Shown piece by piece: positions 29,293 to 36,300 of a stretch of 36,300 bases of DNA. The notes under the pieces were generated by a model. It saw only the letters and a program-made list of their open reading frames with translations, was not told where the DNA came from and made no database searches. Made by a program: the position numbers and the translations under genes. The DNA is from Secundilactobacillus similis DSM 23365 = JCM 2765 (GTDB lineage Bacteria > Bacillota > Bacilli > Lactobacillales > Lactobacillaceae). Numbering within the stretch: the first letter of the stretch is position 1; each line of letters begins with the position of its first letter. The DNA is taken from NCBI RefSeq assembly GCF_001311075.1, contig NZ_BBAD01000027.1:1-36300 (forward strand), given 5' to 3'.

Positions 29293-29496
29293 ATGATGAC
29301 TTGGTTATCAAAACACGTTGCCGGGCAGTCGATTCGTTCGTGGGGACTTCAAATTGGCTTGATTTGCATCGCTTGGTTAGTGTCCAACCAGCAACTTGAC
29401 AGAAATATGTGGACACTTGGACTTGCCGCTGTGTTGACGATTTTGACGTATATGAGCTTGGCTAAAGATGCACAGCAGCGGTCAGATGAGCAATAG
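29293..29496 (+). CDS. Small membrane protein paired with GPH symporter 2
   Basis: 67 residues with AAGGAGGG upstream. Two transmembrane helices (about 16-32 and 39-56) are separated by a short polar turn (NQQLDRN), and a charged tail follows (KDAQQRSDEQ). It is a paralogue of the protein at 22320-22519 and occupies the same place immediately before a GPH symporter. I do not recognise a named family. The intact reading frame here supports reading the first copy as a gene with a sequence error. Confidence 0.8.
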   Translation: MMTWLSKHVAGQSIRSWGLQIGLICIAWLVSNQQLDRNMWTLGLAAVLTILTYMSLAKDAQQRSDEQ

Positions 29497-29528
29497 AAAC
29501 GATGTTCAAACGGGGAGGGTTTATTGAA

Positions 29529-30923
29529 ATGAGTTCAAACACAGATCATAATGTTGAAGCGGCTCAGGCGATGTTAGCTAATGATAAATTACCGTTTCAC
29601 CGAAAATTAACGTACGGTTTTACGGATATGGCAGGGAACCTGCTGTATACACTGGTTGGTTCTTATATGCTTTACTTCTTCACCAACGTATTCGGGTTAG
29701 ATGTCGGGACCGCCGGGGCGCTGCTCCTGTTAGGCCGATTTATCGATGCATTGGGTGCACCCGTCATGGGGGTCTTGGTTGACCATACCCATAGTAAATA
29801 CGGGAAGAATCGACCGTGGTTCCTATGGATGGCACTACCGTTCACCATTTCCATCTGGTTACTGTTCACTACACCATCACTCAGTGCCACGATGAAAGTG
29901 GTTTATGCTGGTGCAATGTACATTATTGCCGAATTGGCTTACACGGCATTATCAACACCGATCACATCAGTTTTGCCTAACCTATCGGCTAACTCTGATG
30001 AACGGACGTCCGCTAACTCGATTCGGATGGTGTTAGGAAACGTTGGGAACTTCTTTGCGGTTACGTTTGTTATGCCACTGGCATCGTTCTTGGGACACGG
30101 GAATGACCGTCGTGGTTGGTCATTAGCAGTTGGTCTTTACGCAATCATTGCGTTTATTATCCTAATGATCGCGTTCTTGGATATGCGTGAAAAGAACATT
30201 GGTGAAGAAAAAATTATCACGATTCGCGAAAGTTTAAAGGCAACGAAACGTAACTGGCCTTGGGTGTTAATTGTGTTGGCCAACTTGCTACTGTGGACGG
30301 CTTACTCAGCCCGGAACGCAGCTTTGCCATATTACTTCCAATATAACTTGAACGACAAAGGGCTAATTTCAGTCTTCAATGGTTTTTCAATCATTCAAAT
30401 TATCGGGATGGCGTCAGTGCCATTCGTTGTAAAATACCTGCATAAGTGGGGTACTACGATTTTGATGCTTGGCATGACGATGGTTGGTCAAGTATGGATC
30501 GGATTTGCTGGGACTAACGTCACTTCTGGTCTTATCGGTTGGTGTCTCGCATGTATCGGTTCTGGGTCAGCCATGACCATGTTCTTCTCCATGGTCGGAG
30601 ATACGGTTGATTATGGTGAATGGAAGACTGGTATTCGGGCTAATGGCTTCTTAACGGCGATGGGCGCCTCCTTCTGTATCCAAATGGGTTCAGGGATCGG
30701 TTCCTTTATTGCAGCTCGAATTCTCGCGGCGTTTGGGTTTACCGCTGCTAAGGCAACCCAATCGGCTGGTAGTTTGTCAGCAATCAACTTTACCTTTATT
30801 TGGGTACCTGTTTTAATCTATGCCTTGAGTGCAATTTGCATGGTCTTCTACCGTAAGTGGGAGAAACATGAACCGATTGTGACTGAAGAATTGGCTGAAA
30901 AACGGGCAGCGAGTGAAGCCTAA
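29529..30923 (+). CDS. GPH-family glycoside:cation symporter (XylP-like), copy 2
   Basis: 464 residues from ATG 29529, with GGGAGGG upstream. Same 12-helix plan and signatures as copy 1. The two proteins differ at only a few dozen positions, mostly conservative and near the termini, while the DNA differs at many third codon positions. It probably serves the GH31 enzyme encoded upstream. It is last in the GH31/small-protein/GPH operon and is followed by a terminator. Confidence 0.9.
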   Translation: MSSNTDHNVEAAQAMLANDKLPFHRKLTYGFTDMAGNLLYTLVGSYMLYFFTNVFGLDVGTAGALLLLGRFIDALGAPVMGVLVDHTHSKYGKNRPWFLWMALPFTISIWLLFTTPSLSATMKVVYAGAMYIIAELAYTALSTPITSVLPNLSANSDERTSANSIRMVLGNVGNFFAVTFVMPLASFLGHGNDRRGWSLAVGLYAIIAFIILMIAFLDMREKNIGEEKIITIRESLKATKRNWPWVLIVLANLLLWTAYSARNAALPYYFQYNLNDKGLISVFNGFSIIQIIGMASVPFVVKYLHKWGTTILMLGMTMVGQVWIGFAGTNVTSGLIGWCLACIGSGSAMTMFFSMVGDTVDYGEWKTGIRANGFLTAMGASFCIQMGSGIGSFIAARILAAFGFTAAKATQSAGSLSAINFTFIWVPVLIYALSAICMVFYRKWEKHEPIVTEELAEKRAASEA

Positions 30924-30958
30924 GCTTAAGAGTTAGTAATTGAATAAAAGAAACGGAG

Positions 30959-31003
30959 ATAGCATCGAGAATTCCTAATGCAGGATTCTTGATGCTATTT
31001 TTT
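30959..31003 (+). terminator. Terminator of the GH31/GPH2 operon
   Basis: ATAGCATCGAGAATTCCT pairs with AGGATTCTTGATGCTAT (two G·T/mismatch positions), followed by TTTTTT. Confidence 0.88.
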
Positions 31004-31014
31004 GTTAAAATCGA

Positions 31015-31097
31015 AACTATTTAGAAAAATATCTAAATAGTTCGACCACCATTCAGTAAACATGCTATAATCTATTTAGAAAGATATCTAAATAGAT
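31015..31097 (+). promoter_or_regulatory. Promoter flanked by twin ArsR-type operators
   Basis: Operator 1 (31015-31042): AACTATTTAG, spacer AAAAATAT, CTAAATAGTT. Operator 2 (31070-31097): ATCTATTTAG, spacer AAAGATAT, CTAAATAGAT. Both arm pairs are perfect. The -10 box TATAAT (31066-31071) abuts operator 2. The -35 region (TTCGAC, about 31041) overlaps operator 1. The arrangement predicts tight autorepression by the ArsR protein encoded downstream. Confidence 0.85.
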
Positions 31098-31110
31098 TGG
31101 CGGTGAGCAC

Positions 31111-31404
31111 ATGGCAATGAGTCAAACGTTAAAGGCGATTGCGGATCCGGTTCGACGACAAATTTTGGAACTATTAAAAACCAAACAGTATTCGGCTGGT
31201 GAAATCGCTGATCAGTTTGAGCTGACAAACGCAACGGTCTCGTATCATTTGAAGTTACTAAAAAAAGCAAATCTAATCTCTGAACATAAACAGAAAAACT
31301 ACATTTATTACGAACTAAACGCCAGTGTGTTTGAAGAGGTGCTGACGTGGATCTACGGACTAGGAATCGGGGGCGATCAGGATGATGACCAAAAGAAACG
31401 TTAG
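31111..31404 (+). CDS. ArsR-family regulator, SdpR-like
   Basis: A 97-residue winged-helix repressor. The helix-turn-helix runs from ADPVRRQILELLK through YSAGEIADQFELTNATVSYHLKLLKKANLI (about 10-55), and the wing HKQKNYIYYELN follows. No metal-binding Cys pair of classical ArsR is present; it resembles B. subtilis SdpR, the partner of SdpI. Its gene overlaps sdpI by 23 bases. Twin operators lie directly upstream, consistent with autoregulation. Confidence 0.88.
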   Translation: MAMSQTLKAIADPVRRQILELLKTKQYSAGEIADQFELTNATVSYHLKLLKKANLISEHKQKNYIYYELNASVFEEVLTWIYGLGIGGDQDDDQKKR

Positions 31405-32017
31405 GGTGTTGATAATCAGTAGTATCGTCATTTTGTTACCAATCATTTACGGGATGATGAATTATGCACAATTACCGGCTGATATGGTGACACACTGGGG
31501 TGTGAATAATCAACCGAATGGCTGGATGCCAAAGGCGTGGGCGGTCTATGGCCTACCATTCTTAATGCTGGCCTTACAGTGGTTTATTGTGATCATCTTA
31601 CGAATCAGTGCTAAGAAAACGGGTGGTGCGCCACGGTTGGAACGATTAGTTCAGTGGCTAATTCCAGTATTAACTGTGGTGCTGTACATCACAACGATTC
31701 GGGCAAATTTAGGGTTTGGCGTTGATATTCGTCGGATCGCAGTCGGCCTAGTAGGTGCCATATTTGTATTAATGGGCAACTATTTACCCACGGTGCCAGC
31801 TAATGGGAAAACTTGGGGGTACCATCCAACGACGAATCTAAAACCTGAATTACAGGCTAGGGTAAACCGGAGAATGGGGCAGGCAATGGTGATCAGTGGC
31901 TTGCTGTGCTTGTTAAGTCTGTTCTTTTCCGAAATTGTGTCGTGGCTGGCAGTGGCAATCGCAATCGTTAGTGTGATTGGCGTCTCAATTTACGGTTTGC
32001 GCTTGTCGCGGCGGTAA
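31382..32017 (+). CDS. SdpI-like immunity/signal-transducing membrane protein
   Basis: 211 residues with about six transmembrane helices. The N-terminal DUF1648 segment includes LPADMVTHWGVNNQPNGWMPKAW (about 31-53). The SdpI core in the C-terminal half has VGAIFVLMGNYLPTVPANGKTWG (about 120-142), with the GNYLP motif typical of SdpI. In B. subtilis SdpI gives immunity to the toxin SdpC and sequesters SdpR at the membrane. No toxin gene is present here, so it may protect against foreign toxins or act in envelope stress. Confidence 0.85.
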   Translation: MMTKRNVRVLIISSIVILLPIIYGMMNYAQLPADMVTHWGVNNQPNGWMPKAWAVYGLPFLMLALQWFIVIILRISAKKTGGAPRLERLVQWLIPVLTVVLYITTIRANLGFGVDIRRIAVGLVGAIFVLMGNYLPTVPANGKTWGYHPTTNLKPELQARVNRRMGQAMVISGLLCLLSLFFSEIVSWLAVAIAIVSVIGVSIYGLRLSRR

Positions 32018-32037
32018 TCAGGTAGTTGTGCACAAGT

Positions 32038-32101
32038 TGTGGATAAACTGTGGATAAGTATGTTGATAACTTATGATATTTTGTGGATAACGTGTGGATA
32101 A
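32038..32101 (+). promoter_or_regulatory. Phased DnaA-box cluster
   Basis: Four perfect TGTGGATAA boxes (complement TTATCCACA) at 32038-32046, 32049-32057, 32082-32090 and 32093-32101, plus TGTTGATAA (one mismatch) at 32061-32069. All point the same way, with start-to-start steps of 11, 12, 21 and 11 bp, i.e. roughly on one helix face. A TTGTGCACAA palindrome lies at 32026-32035. No dnaA/dnaN genes are nearby, so this is more likely an ectopic DnaA-binding site than oriC. Confidence 0.75.
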
Positions 32102-32142
32102 GCTGTGTAAAAGAAGTGAATATGATCGATTATAGTTAAACT

Positions 32143-32187
32143 AAAAATGCTTCGAAAGTCCCAAAAAGGAATTTCGAAGCCATTTTT
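32143..32187. terminator. Bidirectional terminator after greA
   Basis: AAAAATGCTTCGAAA (32143-32157) pairs with TTTCGAAGCCATTTTT (32172-32187) with one bulge. It lies 12 bases from the minus-strand greA stop. Confidence 0.85.
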
Positions 32188-32199
32188 ATTGATGGTTAC

Positions 32200-32667
32200 T
32201 CAAAGGGTAACGCGCAGCAGTTTAACCGCGTAACTCCCATTCGGCGAACTAATCGTCACCACATCATTCACAGTATGGTTTAGCAATGCCTTGCCCATCG
32301 GTGAAGCAATGGAGATCTTATTATCAGCAATGTCTGCTTCAGGCGTTCCCACGATAGCGAAAGTTTCCTCCGAACCATCGTCTTGAAAGGCCAACGTCAC
32401 CGTTTTGCCGATTTCAACCACGGCATTATCGTTAGGTTCGATGATTTTTGCGTAACGGAGTTGTTTGTCGAGAAAGCGCAAGCGGCTCTCTAAGTGGCGG
32501 AGATCCCGTTTGGCTGCGCTATAATCGGCATTTTCTGATAAATCACCCAGCGCTCGTGCGGCGACTAGCGCAGCGATTTTTGTTGGACGGTCTTGTTTTA
32601 GCGCCTCGATTTCGGCTTCAATTTTTTGGTAGCCCTGTTTGGTTACCGGGTTAAAATCTGGTTGCAT
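32200..32667 (-). CDS. greA: Transcript cleavage factor GreA family
   Basis: 155 residues from ATG 32667; the frame extends six codons to a GTG at 32685 with no ribosome site. The N-terminal coiled-coil hairpin (about 10-75) carries the acidic tip LGDLSENADYSAAK, which reaches the polymerase active centre and stimulates RNA cleavage. The C-terminal FKBP-like domain contains SPMGKALLNHTVNDVV. It lies 23 bases downstream of the nicotinamidase-like gene and is probably co-transcribed. It may be a second, non-essential Gre paralogue given this setting; that cannot be decided here. Confidence 0.88.
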   Translation of the reverse strand: MQPDFNPVTKQGYQKIEAEIEALKQDRPTKIAALVAARALGDLSENADYSAAKRDLRHLESRLRFLDKQLRYAKIIEPNDNAVVEIGKTVTLAFQDDGSEETFAIVGTPEADIADNKISIASPMGKALLNHTVNDVVTISSPNGSYAVKLLRVTL

Positions 32668-32690
32668 ACCCTCAGTTCTTTCCACAAAAA

Positions 32691-33244
32691 TTAAACGACT
32701 TGCGCACCTAACACGTGTTCAAAGTGGCCAAGTGCCCACTCCTGTCCGGCTGGCGTTAACGCGGCGACGGCGTCTTGATGGACGATGACGTTATAGTTCA
32801 GGTTGTAGGCATCAACGGCGGTGTGTAGCACACAGATGTCGGTGCAAACCCCAACCAAGTGGAGCGTATTAATATGCCGTTCGCGTAACCGAAGATCCAA
32901 GTCGGTCCCGGCAAATGCACTGTAACGCGTTTTGTCATACATGTAAACCTGCGCATCATCTTGGTGTTGCGCGAACCATGCTTTAACTGGCCATAGAATT
33001 CCCGGCCCCACGTATTGCGCACGTTGTGGGGTGGGAACAATTTACTTTCTGGATGATAGGGGTCATTGGGCGTGTGCACGTCGGTCGGTAGGATTACCCA
33101 GCTGCCATCAGCTGCAAATTGATCAGCCAACGCAATGATCGATGACTCCAGGGCCTGTCCGGCAGCGCCACACGTTAGGGCGCCGTCGTCGTGGACGAAA
33201 TCGTTTGTATAATCAATAATTAAGAGTGCTTCGTTTGCTGCCAT
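32691..33244 (-). CDS. Isochorismatase-family hydrolase, nicotinamidase-like (one frameshift)
   Basis: One A is missing near 32983 (AAAA read as AAA). Restoring it gives about 184 residues, with YGQLKAWFAQHQDD across the join. The catalytic triad of cysteine hydrolases is visible: Asp in LLIIDYTNDF (about residue 10), Lys in YDKTRYSAF and Cys in VGVCTDICVLH. The metal-site residues D/H in PTDVHTPNDPYHPES match nicotinamidase PncA. It would convert nicotinamide to nicotinate in NAD salvage. TTGGAGG precedes ATG 33244. It is followed by greA. Confidence 0.85.
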
Positions 33245-33296
33245 GTTCGAAAACCTCCAAAAGATTAGGATTCTTCGAACGGGGTGTCAAGACGGG

Positions 33297-34415
33297 TTAG
33301 TCAAACTGACGTAAAAATTGGGATAGCCTGTCAAGACCGGTTCGAAGAGTTGTCTCATCAGTACAATACCCTAACCGAAAGTGTCCTGGCAAGTCAAAAC
33401 GCTCGCCGGGAATCAAGAGGACGCCAGTTTCCTTTAGTAGGCGTAAACAGAATGGTTCCGTTGCTTCCGGAATATCCAGTTTTGGACAGGAGGTTGAGAC
33501 CGCTTGGGGTAGGACACAAGACACCCGGGGTTCATTGGCGATCCAGTCTTTCAGAATCGCTAAATTGTTCATGACCAACGCTCGGTTACGGGCAAAAATC
33601 TGGTCTCGGTGCTGCAGGATGTAAACGGCTAGTCGGTCGTTAAACACGCCGCCGCAAATCATCGTATAGTCGCGGTATTTACGGAACAAGTCACTCACTT
33701 CGTCGTTGGCTACCGTCCAACCAATGCGAACGCCGGGGAACGAGTAACTCTTTGAGAGGGAGTTAGTAGCGATGCCGCGGTCGTACAGGTCTACGATCGA
33801 GGTGAATTTTTTGGGGTCATCCAATGGTAAATACACTTCGTCCACTAAGACGTATGCGCCCACCGTTTTCGCAACTTCGACAACTTGTGATAAGAAGTCG
33901 CGGTCTAAGAGGGTCCCGGTGGGGTTATTGGCGTTATTGAGGCAAATCAGTTTGGTGTTCGGCCGAATCATCGCTTTGAGGTCGTTGATGTCGGGGTACC
34001 AGTTATCAGCTTCGTGAATCCGCCACAGGTCAACGTCGGCGCCCAAAGAGCGGGGAATATCGAAGAGTTGTTGGTAGGAAGGATATTCACTGATCACGTG
34101 GTCGCCGGGTTCGACTAATGAGAAGAGGGCGAGGTAGTTAGCGCCAGTGGCACCGTTGGTTTGTAGTACCTGAGAAGGTTTGACGTTCGCATAGTGGCTG
34201 CTGACCAGTTCTTTAAATTCAGGTGAGCCTTCGATCCAACCGTAGTTCATCTTGGTATCGTTAAGTTGTTTCGCAAATGTGTCCGGTGCGTCACCGGTTA
34301 AGTTTAAGAGGTCACTAATGGTCATCGAACTGATCGTACTTTGGGAAATATCGTAAGTTGCCGAGTTTTCCCACTGATTCAACCAGGCTTCGATGCCGAA
34401 TTCAGCTATTTGCAT
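33297..34415 (-). CDS. PLP-dependent aminotransferase, class I/II
   Basis: 372 residues, fold type I. Visible are NYGWIEGSPEFKELV and NGATGANYLALFSL near the N-terminus, CLNNANNPTGTLL (about 155-167), VDEVYLPL (Asp pairing with the PLP pyridine), the Schiff-base Lys in TNSLSKSYSFPGVRIGW (about 225), and HFRLGYC with the carboxylate-binding Arg. The substrate is unknown; this subgroup includes uncharacterised lactobacillar aminotransferases. AGGAGC precedes ATG 34415. It stands upstream of the nicotinamidase-like gene on the same strand with a 52-base gap. Confidence 0.85.
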   Translation of the reverse strand: MQIAEFGIEAWLNQWENSATYDISQSTISSMTISDLLNLTGDAPDTFAKQLNDTKMNYGWIEGSPEFKELVSSHYANVKPSQVLQTNGATGANYLALFSLVEPGDHVISEYPSYQQLFDIPRSLGADVDLWRIHEADNWYPDINDLKAMIRPNTKLICLNNANNPTGTLLDRDFLSQVVEVAKTVGAYVLVDEVYLPLDDPKKFTSIVDLYDRGIATNSLSKSYSFPGVRIGWTVANDEVSDLFRKYRDYTMICGGVFNDRLAVYILQHRDQIFARNRALVMNNLAILKDWIANEPRVSCVLPQAVSTSCPKLDIPEATEPFCLRLLKETGVLLIPGERFDLPGHFRLGYCTDETTLRTGLDRLSQFLRQFD

Positions 34416-34506
34416 GAGAGGCTCCTTTGTCGTTAATGAATTGGCTATATTGTATCAAAAATTAGGGTGAAAGGGGAATTTGGTTGATTATCGAAAATCA
34501 ATAAAA

Positions 34507-34542
34507 CGGTTACGTTGCCAACTCAAGTTAGCAACGCAACCG
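34507..34542 (-). terminator. Terminator of the MFS gene
   Basis: CGGTTACGTTGC (34507-34518) pairs with GCAACGCAACCG (34531-34542), one mismatch. On the minus strand a TTTTA tail follows. It lies 17 bases after the corrected MFS stop at 34560. Confidence 0.8.
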
Positions 34543-34559
34543 CTTGATGAAACTAACGC

Positions 34560-35752
34560 TCAAAGTGATTCGTGAGAGGTGACCTTAATTGGCTTACGCG
34601 CATTTAAGCGGTTCAACCAAATCACTAATACCATAGCTACTGCGATATAAACCGCCCCGCCCCAGCCAATCCAGTTCAAGCCAAGGTGCGTCACCACGAG
34701 GCGCCGGTAGCTGACCCCAGTGAGATTCCGAAGTTAAAGAAGATCGAGTTTAGCGATGACGCTAACACGATCGACTGCGGATAATCCTGTTCGGCCACCA
34801 TCAAGAAGTGGAGCTGAATTGGGGAGTTGAGCAGGTACATGGTGATGCCGAGGCAAAATACCACGGCAAGCGCAACCCACTGTAATCCGGTTACCAGTGG
34901 CAGAATAAACAGTAAAATTGCTTCGATCGCGTAAACCTTTGGCATGAGTTTTAAGCTCCCATGTTGTGCGATTTGGCCACTCAATTGATTGCTGACGATA
35001 GCGGTTAGGCCGTAAATGAACAGCAACAAACTCAACGACTGAGTGGAGAAGTGCAGCAGTGTCGTTAAAGTTGGCCGCAGGTAGGTATAGAAAACGTAAA
35101 TCCCGCCGGAACCAAAAAACGGTAAGGTGATGGCAACTTGAATTCGGTGATCTTTCAACAGCGCTAATTGATCGCGTAAATTACCGGTTTCTTGCGACAT
35201 TTTGTGTGGCAAGCTAAAGTACGCCAAGGCTAACGTCAAAAGACTAACAATGGTGATGGCCCAAAATGAATCTCGCCAAGTAAACGTGGTGCTGATCCAG
35301 GTCCCGATTGGCACCCCGAAAACGGAGGCGATACTAAAACCGGAAAAGACCCAAGCAATCAGCCATGGTCGCTTGTCCAACGGCGCGATTTGGTTGGCAA
35401 TCGTGATAGTGAGCGAAATAATGACTCCGGCCACTAGTGCGGTGAGAATCCGTGAAACAGTCAGCCAGAAGAAGGAGCTGGCTAAGCCACTGAAGGTATT
35501 GCTCAGAATGAAAATGACCATGAGGACCATCAGCGATTTAAAGTATGAATAGCGGCCCACAAATAGGGTGATGAATGGGGTTGAAATGGCGTAAACGAGG
35601 GCGAACACGGTGACCAGATAACCAACACTAGCCACAGGGACGTTGAACTGATGCCCCACGTCGTTGAGAATCCCCACGATAATGAATTCGTTACAGCCTA
35701 AGATAAAGGCGATCGCAACGAGGATGATAGCGCGAAATTTAAATGCGTGCAT
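34560..35752 (-). CDS. MFS drug/arabinose-type efflux transporter (one frameshift)
   Basis: One base is missing near 34702 (CCC read as CC). Restoring it gives SATGALVVTHLGLNWIGWGG and a final helix IAVAMVLVIWLNRL, ending at 34560 with about 397 residues, normal for a 12-helix DHA1 transporter. Without it, the last helix and tail are lost. Family features are GCNEFIIVGILNDV (TM1), SVGYLVTVFALVYAISTPF (TM2), RYSYFKSLMVLMV in the loop and ALVAGVIISLTITIANQIAP (TM4). It resembles AraJ/YdhP-like exporters; the substrate is unknown. AGGAAG precedes ATG 35752. Confidence 0.85.
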
Positions 35753-35965
35753 GGTAACTTCCTTTCAGCGAAAGCCAACGATATAACGGTAAGTTGGGGA
35801 TTTTATAAAGCGCTTTCGCGGAGTTAACTTTAGGATACATTATGGCGGGGATTTGGGGAACCGGTTTCGAGAAATTTTTGAAATTTAGTGTTGCGGGTGA
35901 TTAGCGTTACTTCATTAATGATTTGGGAAAATGAACCAATTAAAGTTGATAATTGAAAAAGCCCG

Positions 35966-36020
35966 TTGAGTCTAGGCCAATCGGTAGTGTACAATAAAAC
36001 AAGTAATTACATAGTAATTA
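35966..36020 (+). promoter_or_regulatory. Orphan promoter with MarR-like palindrome
   Basis: TTGAGT (35966-35971), an 18-base spacer and TACAAT (35990-35995) make a plausible promoter. TAATTAC-ATA-GTAATTA (36004-36020), a perfect 7+3+7 palindrome, covers the expected start site. Downstream, GAGTTAA (36035-36041) can pair with TTAACTC (36062-36068). Only a 20-codon frame (36052-36114) follows, and it stops inside the next repeat. No full gene is seen downstream within the window. Confidence 0.55.
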
Positions 36021-36103
36021 TTTTAGAGTAAGGTGAGTTAACCGGTATTGTATGCAGGGTTTTAACTCATGGTTATTGAAAATTTATTTAGGTTTGGTGG
36101 GTC

Positions 36104-36238
36104 ATGTTACCTAGCCGAAACGTGCTCCGAGAAGCAGAGAGCTGTGCGTGAGGCACTCGCACCACAAGTCCCAAAAACGGGGGCTTCTGGCACGAGTAAC
36201 TTACGCTCCGCTTTCTAACCGCTTTACTTCGCACTCTG
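36104..36238 (-). repeat. Hairpin repeat, copy 4 (inverted, divergent)
   Basis: Read on the minus strand it starts CAGAGTGCG and ends GCTTCTCGGAGCACGTTTCGGC followed by TAGGTAACAT, matching copy 3 at both ends and copy 2 in the last part. The inner stem is weaker: arms starting ACTCGTGCC and ending GGTGCGAGT, with several mismatches, and a T-rich loop. It lies in the leader of the orphan promoter. Confidence 0.75.
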
Positions 36239-36271
36239 TACGGAACCGTTGATATTTTTATGGCTGGGTTA

Positions 36272-36300
36272 ATGTTACCTAGCCGAAACGCATCGAGAGC
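36272..36300 (-). repeat. End of a further hairpin repeat, cut by the window edge
   Basis: ATGTTACCTAGCCGAAACG (36272-36290) is identical to 36104-36122 and is the conserved end of the family, so a second copy starts here and continues beyond the window. The two copies are in tandem, 168 bp apart. Confidence 0.65.

Noticed and set aside
32038..32101. Calling the DnaA boxes the chromosomal origin oriC
   Set aside because: No dnaA, dnaN, rpmH or AT-rich unwinding module next to it; flanking genes are sdpI and greA.

Overview
The window looks like a chromosomal segment of a low-to-mid GC Lactobacillaceae (Levilactobacillus/Lactiplantibacillus-like). The reasons are strong AGGAGG ribosome sites, a Met-type T-box, cre sites, an Apf-like cell-wall protein, OpuC osmoprotectant genes, and XylP/XylQ-like pentoside genes. 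The species is an inference. No rRNA, tRNA, CRISPR or recognisable insertion-sequence transposase was seen.

Layout. 1-473: right-hand part of a non-coding, highly structured repeat element. 474-3008: secreted matrixin-type protease (-), TIM-barrel protein and DNA-3-methyladenine glycosylase (+), and a doubtful small ORF. 3331-8514: a YkcC/YkcB-like membrane glycosyltransferase pair (-), divergent from a response regulator/histidine kinase pair (+). 8515-11153: a hairpin repeat, a second matrixin, a K+-channel-like protein, and a complete 793-bp structured element with inverted ends. 11257-14391: sugar symporter, Apf-like protein and Ohr peroxidase (all -) with their operators. 14621-18115: opuCA-CB-CC-CD. 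18376-20611: a thiamine-binding-like protein (-), then a Met T-box and metY. 21144-30923: a pentoside-utilisation locus. It has two AraC regulators (-) facing a small membrane protein, GPH symporter and GH127 beta-L-arabinofuranosidase, then a GH31 alpha-xylosidase-like enzyme, a second small membrane protein and a second GPH symporter. 31015-32101: SdpR/SdpI-like pair with twin operators, then a phased DnaA-box cluster. 32200-35752: greA, a nicotinamidase-like gene, an aminotransferase and an MFS exporter (-). 35966-36300: an orphan promoter/operator followed by tandem hairpin repeats.

Two things stand out. First, non-coding structured repeats are unusually dense. One family of about 110-160 bp starts exactly at the stop codon of the preceding gene (8512, 18113, 20609; a divergent inverted copy at 36104). 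It has a perfect or near-perfect 25-27 bp stem whose sequence changes between copies while pairing is kept, and a conserved apical loop (TGGKYTT). The other family is about 0.8 kb, with inverted termini and two multi-branched folds; similar 7-nt TGNNNTT loops occur there. I do not recognise either as a described family; this is the best candidate for something new.

Second, eleven genes carry fourteen single-base losses, most of them in short G, C or A runs. Each is repaired by adding one base, which restores a normal family-length protein. This looks like systematic homopolymer error in the sequence rather than decay, so I annotate those genes as single units and flag the site.

How the genes work together: the pentoside locus would import arabinoxylan/arabinan or xyloglucan-derived oligosides through GPH symporters and hydrolyse them inside the cell, under AraC activation and CcpA repression. 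OpuC and Ohr cover osmotic and peroxide stress. The two-component system may control the divergent cell-surface glycosylation genes.
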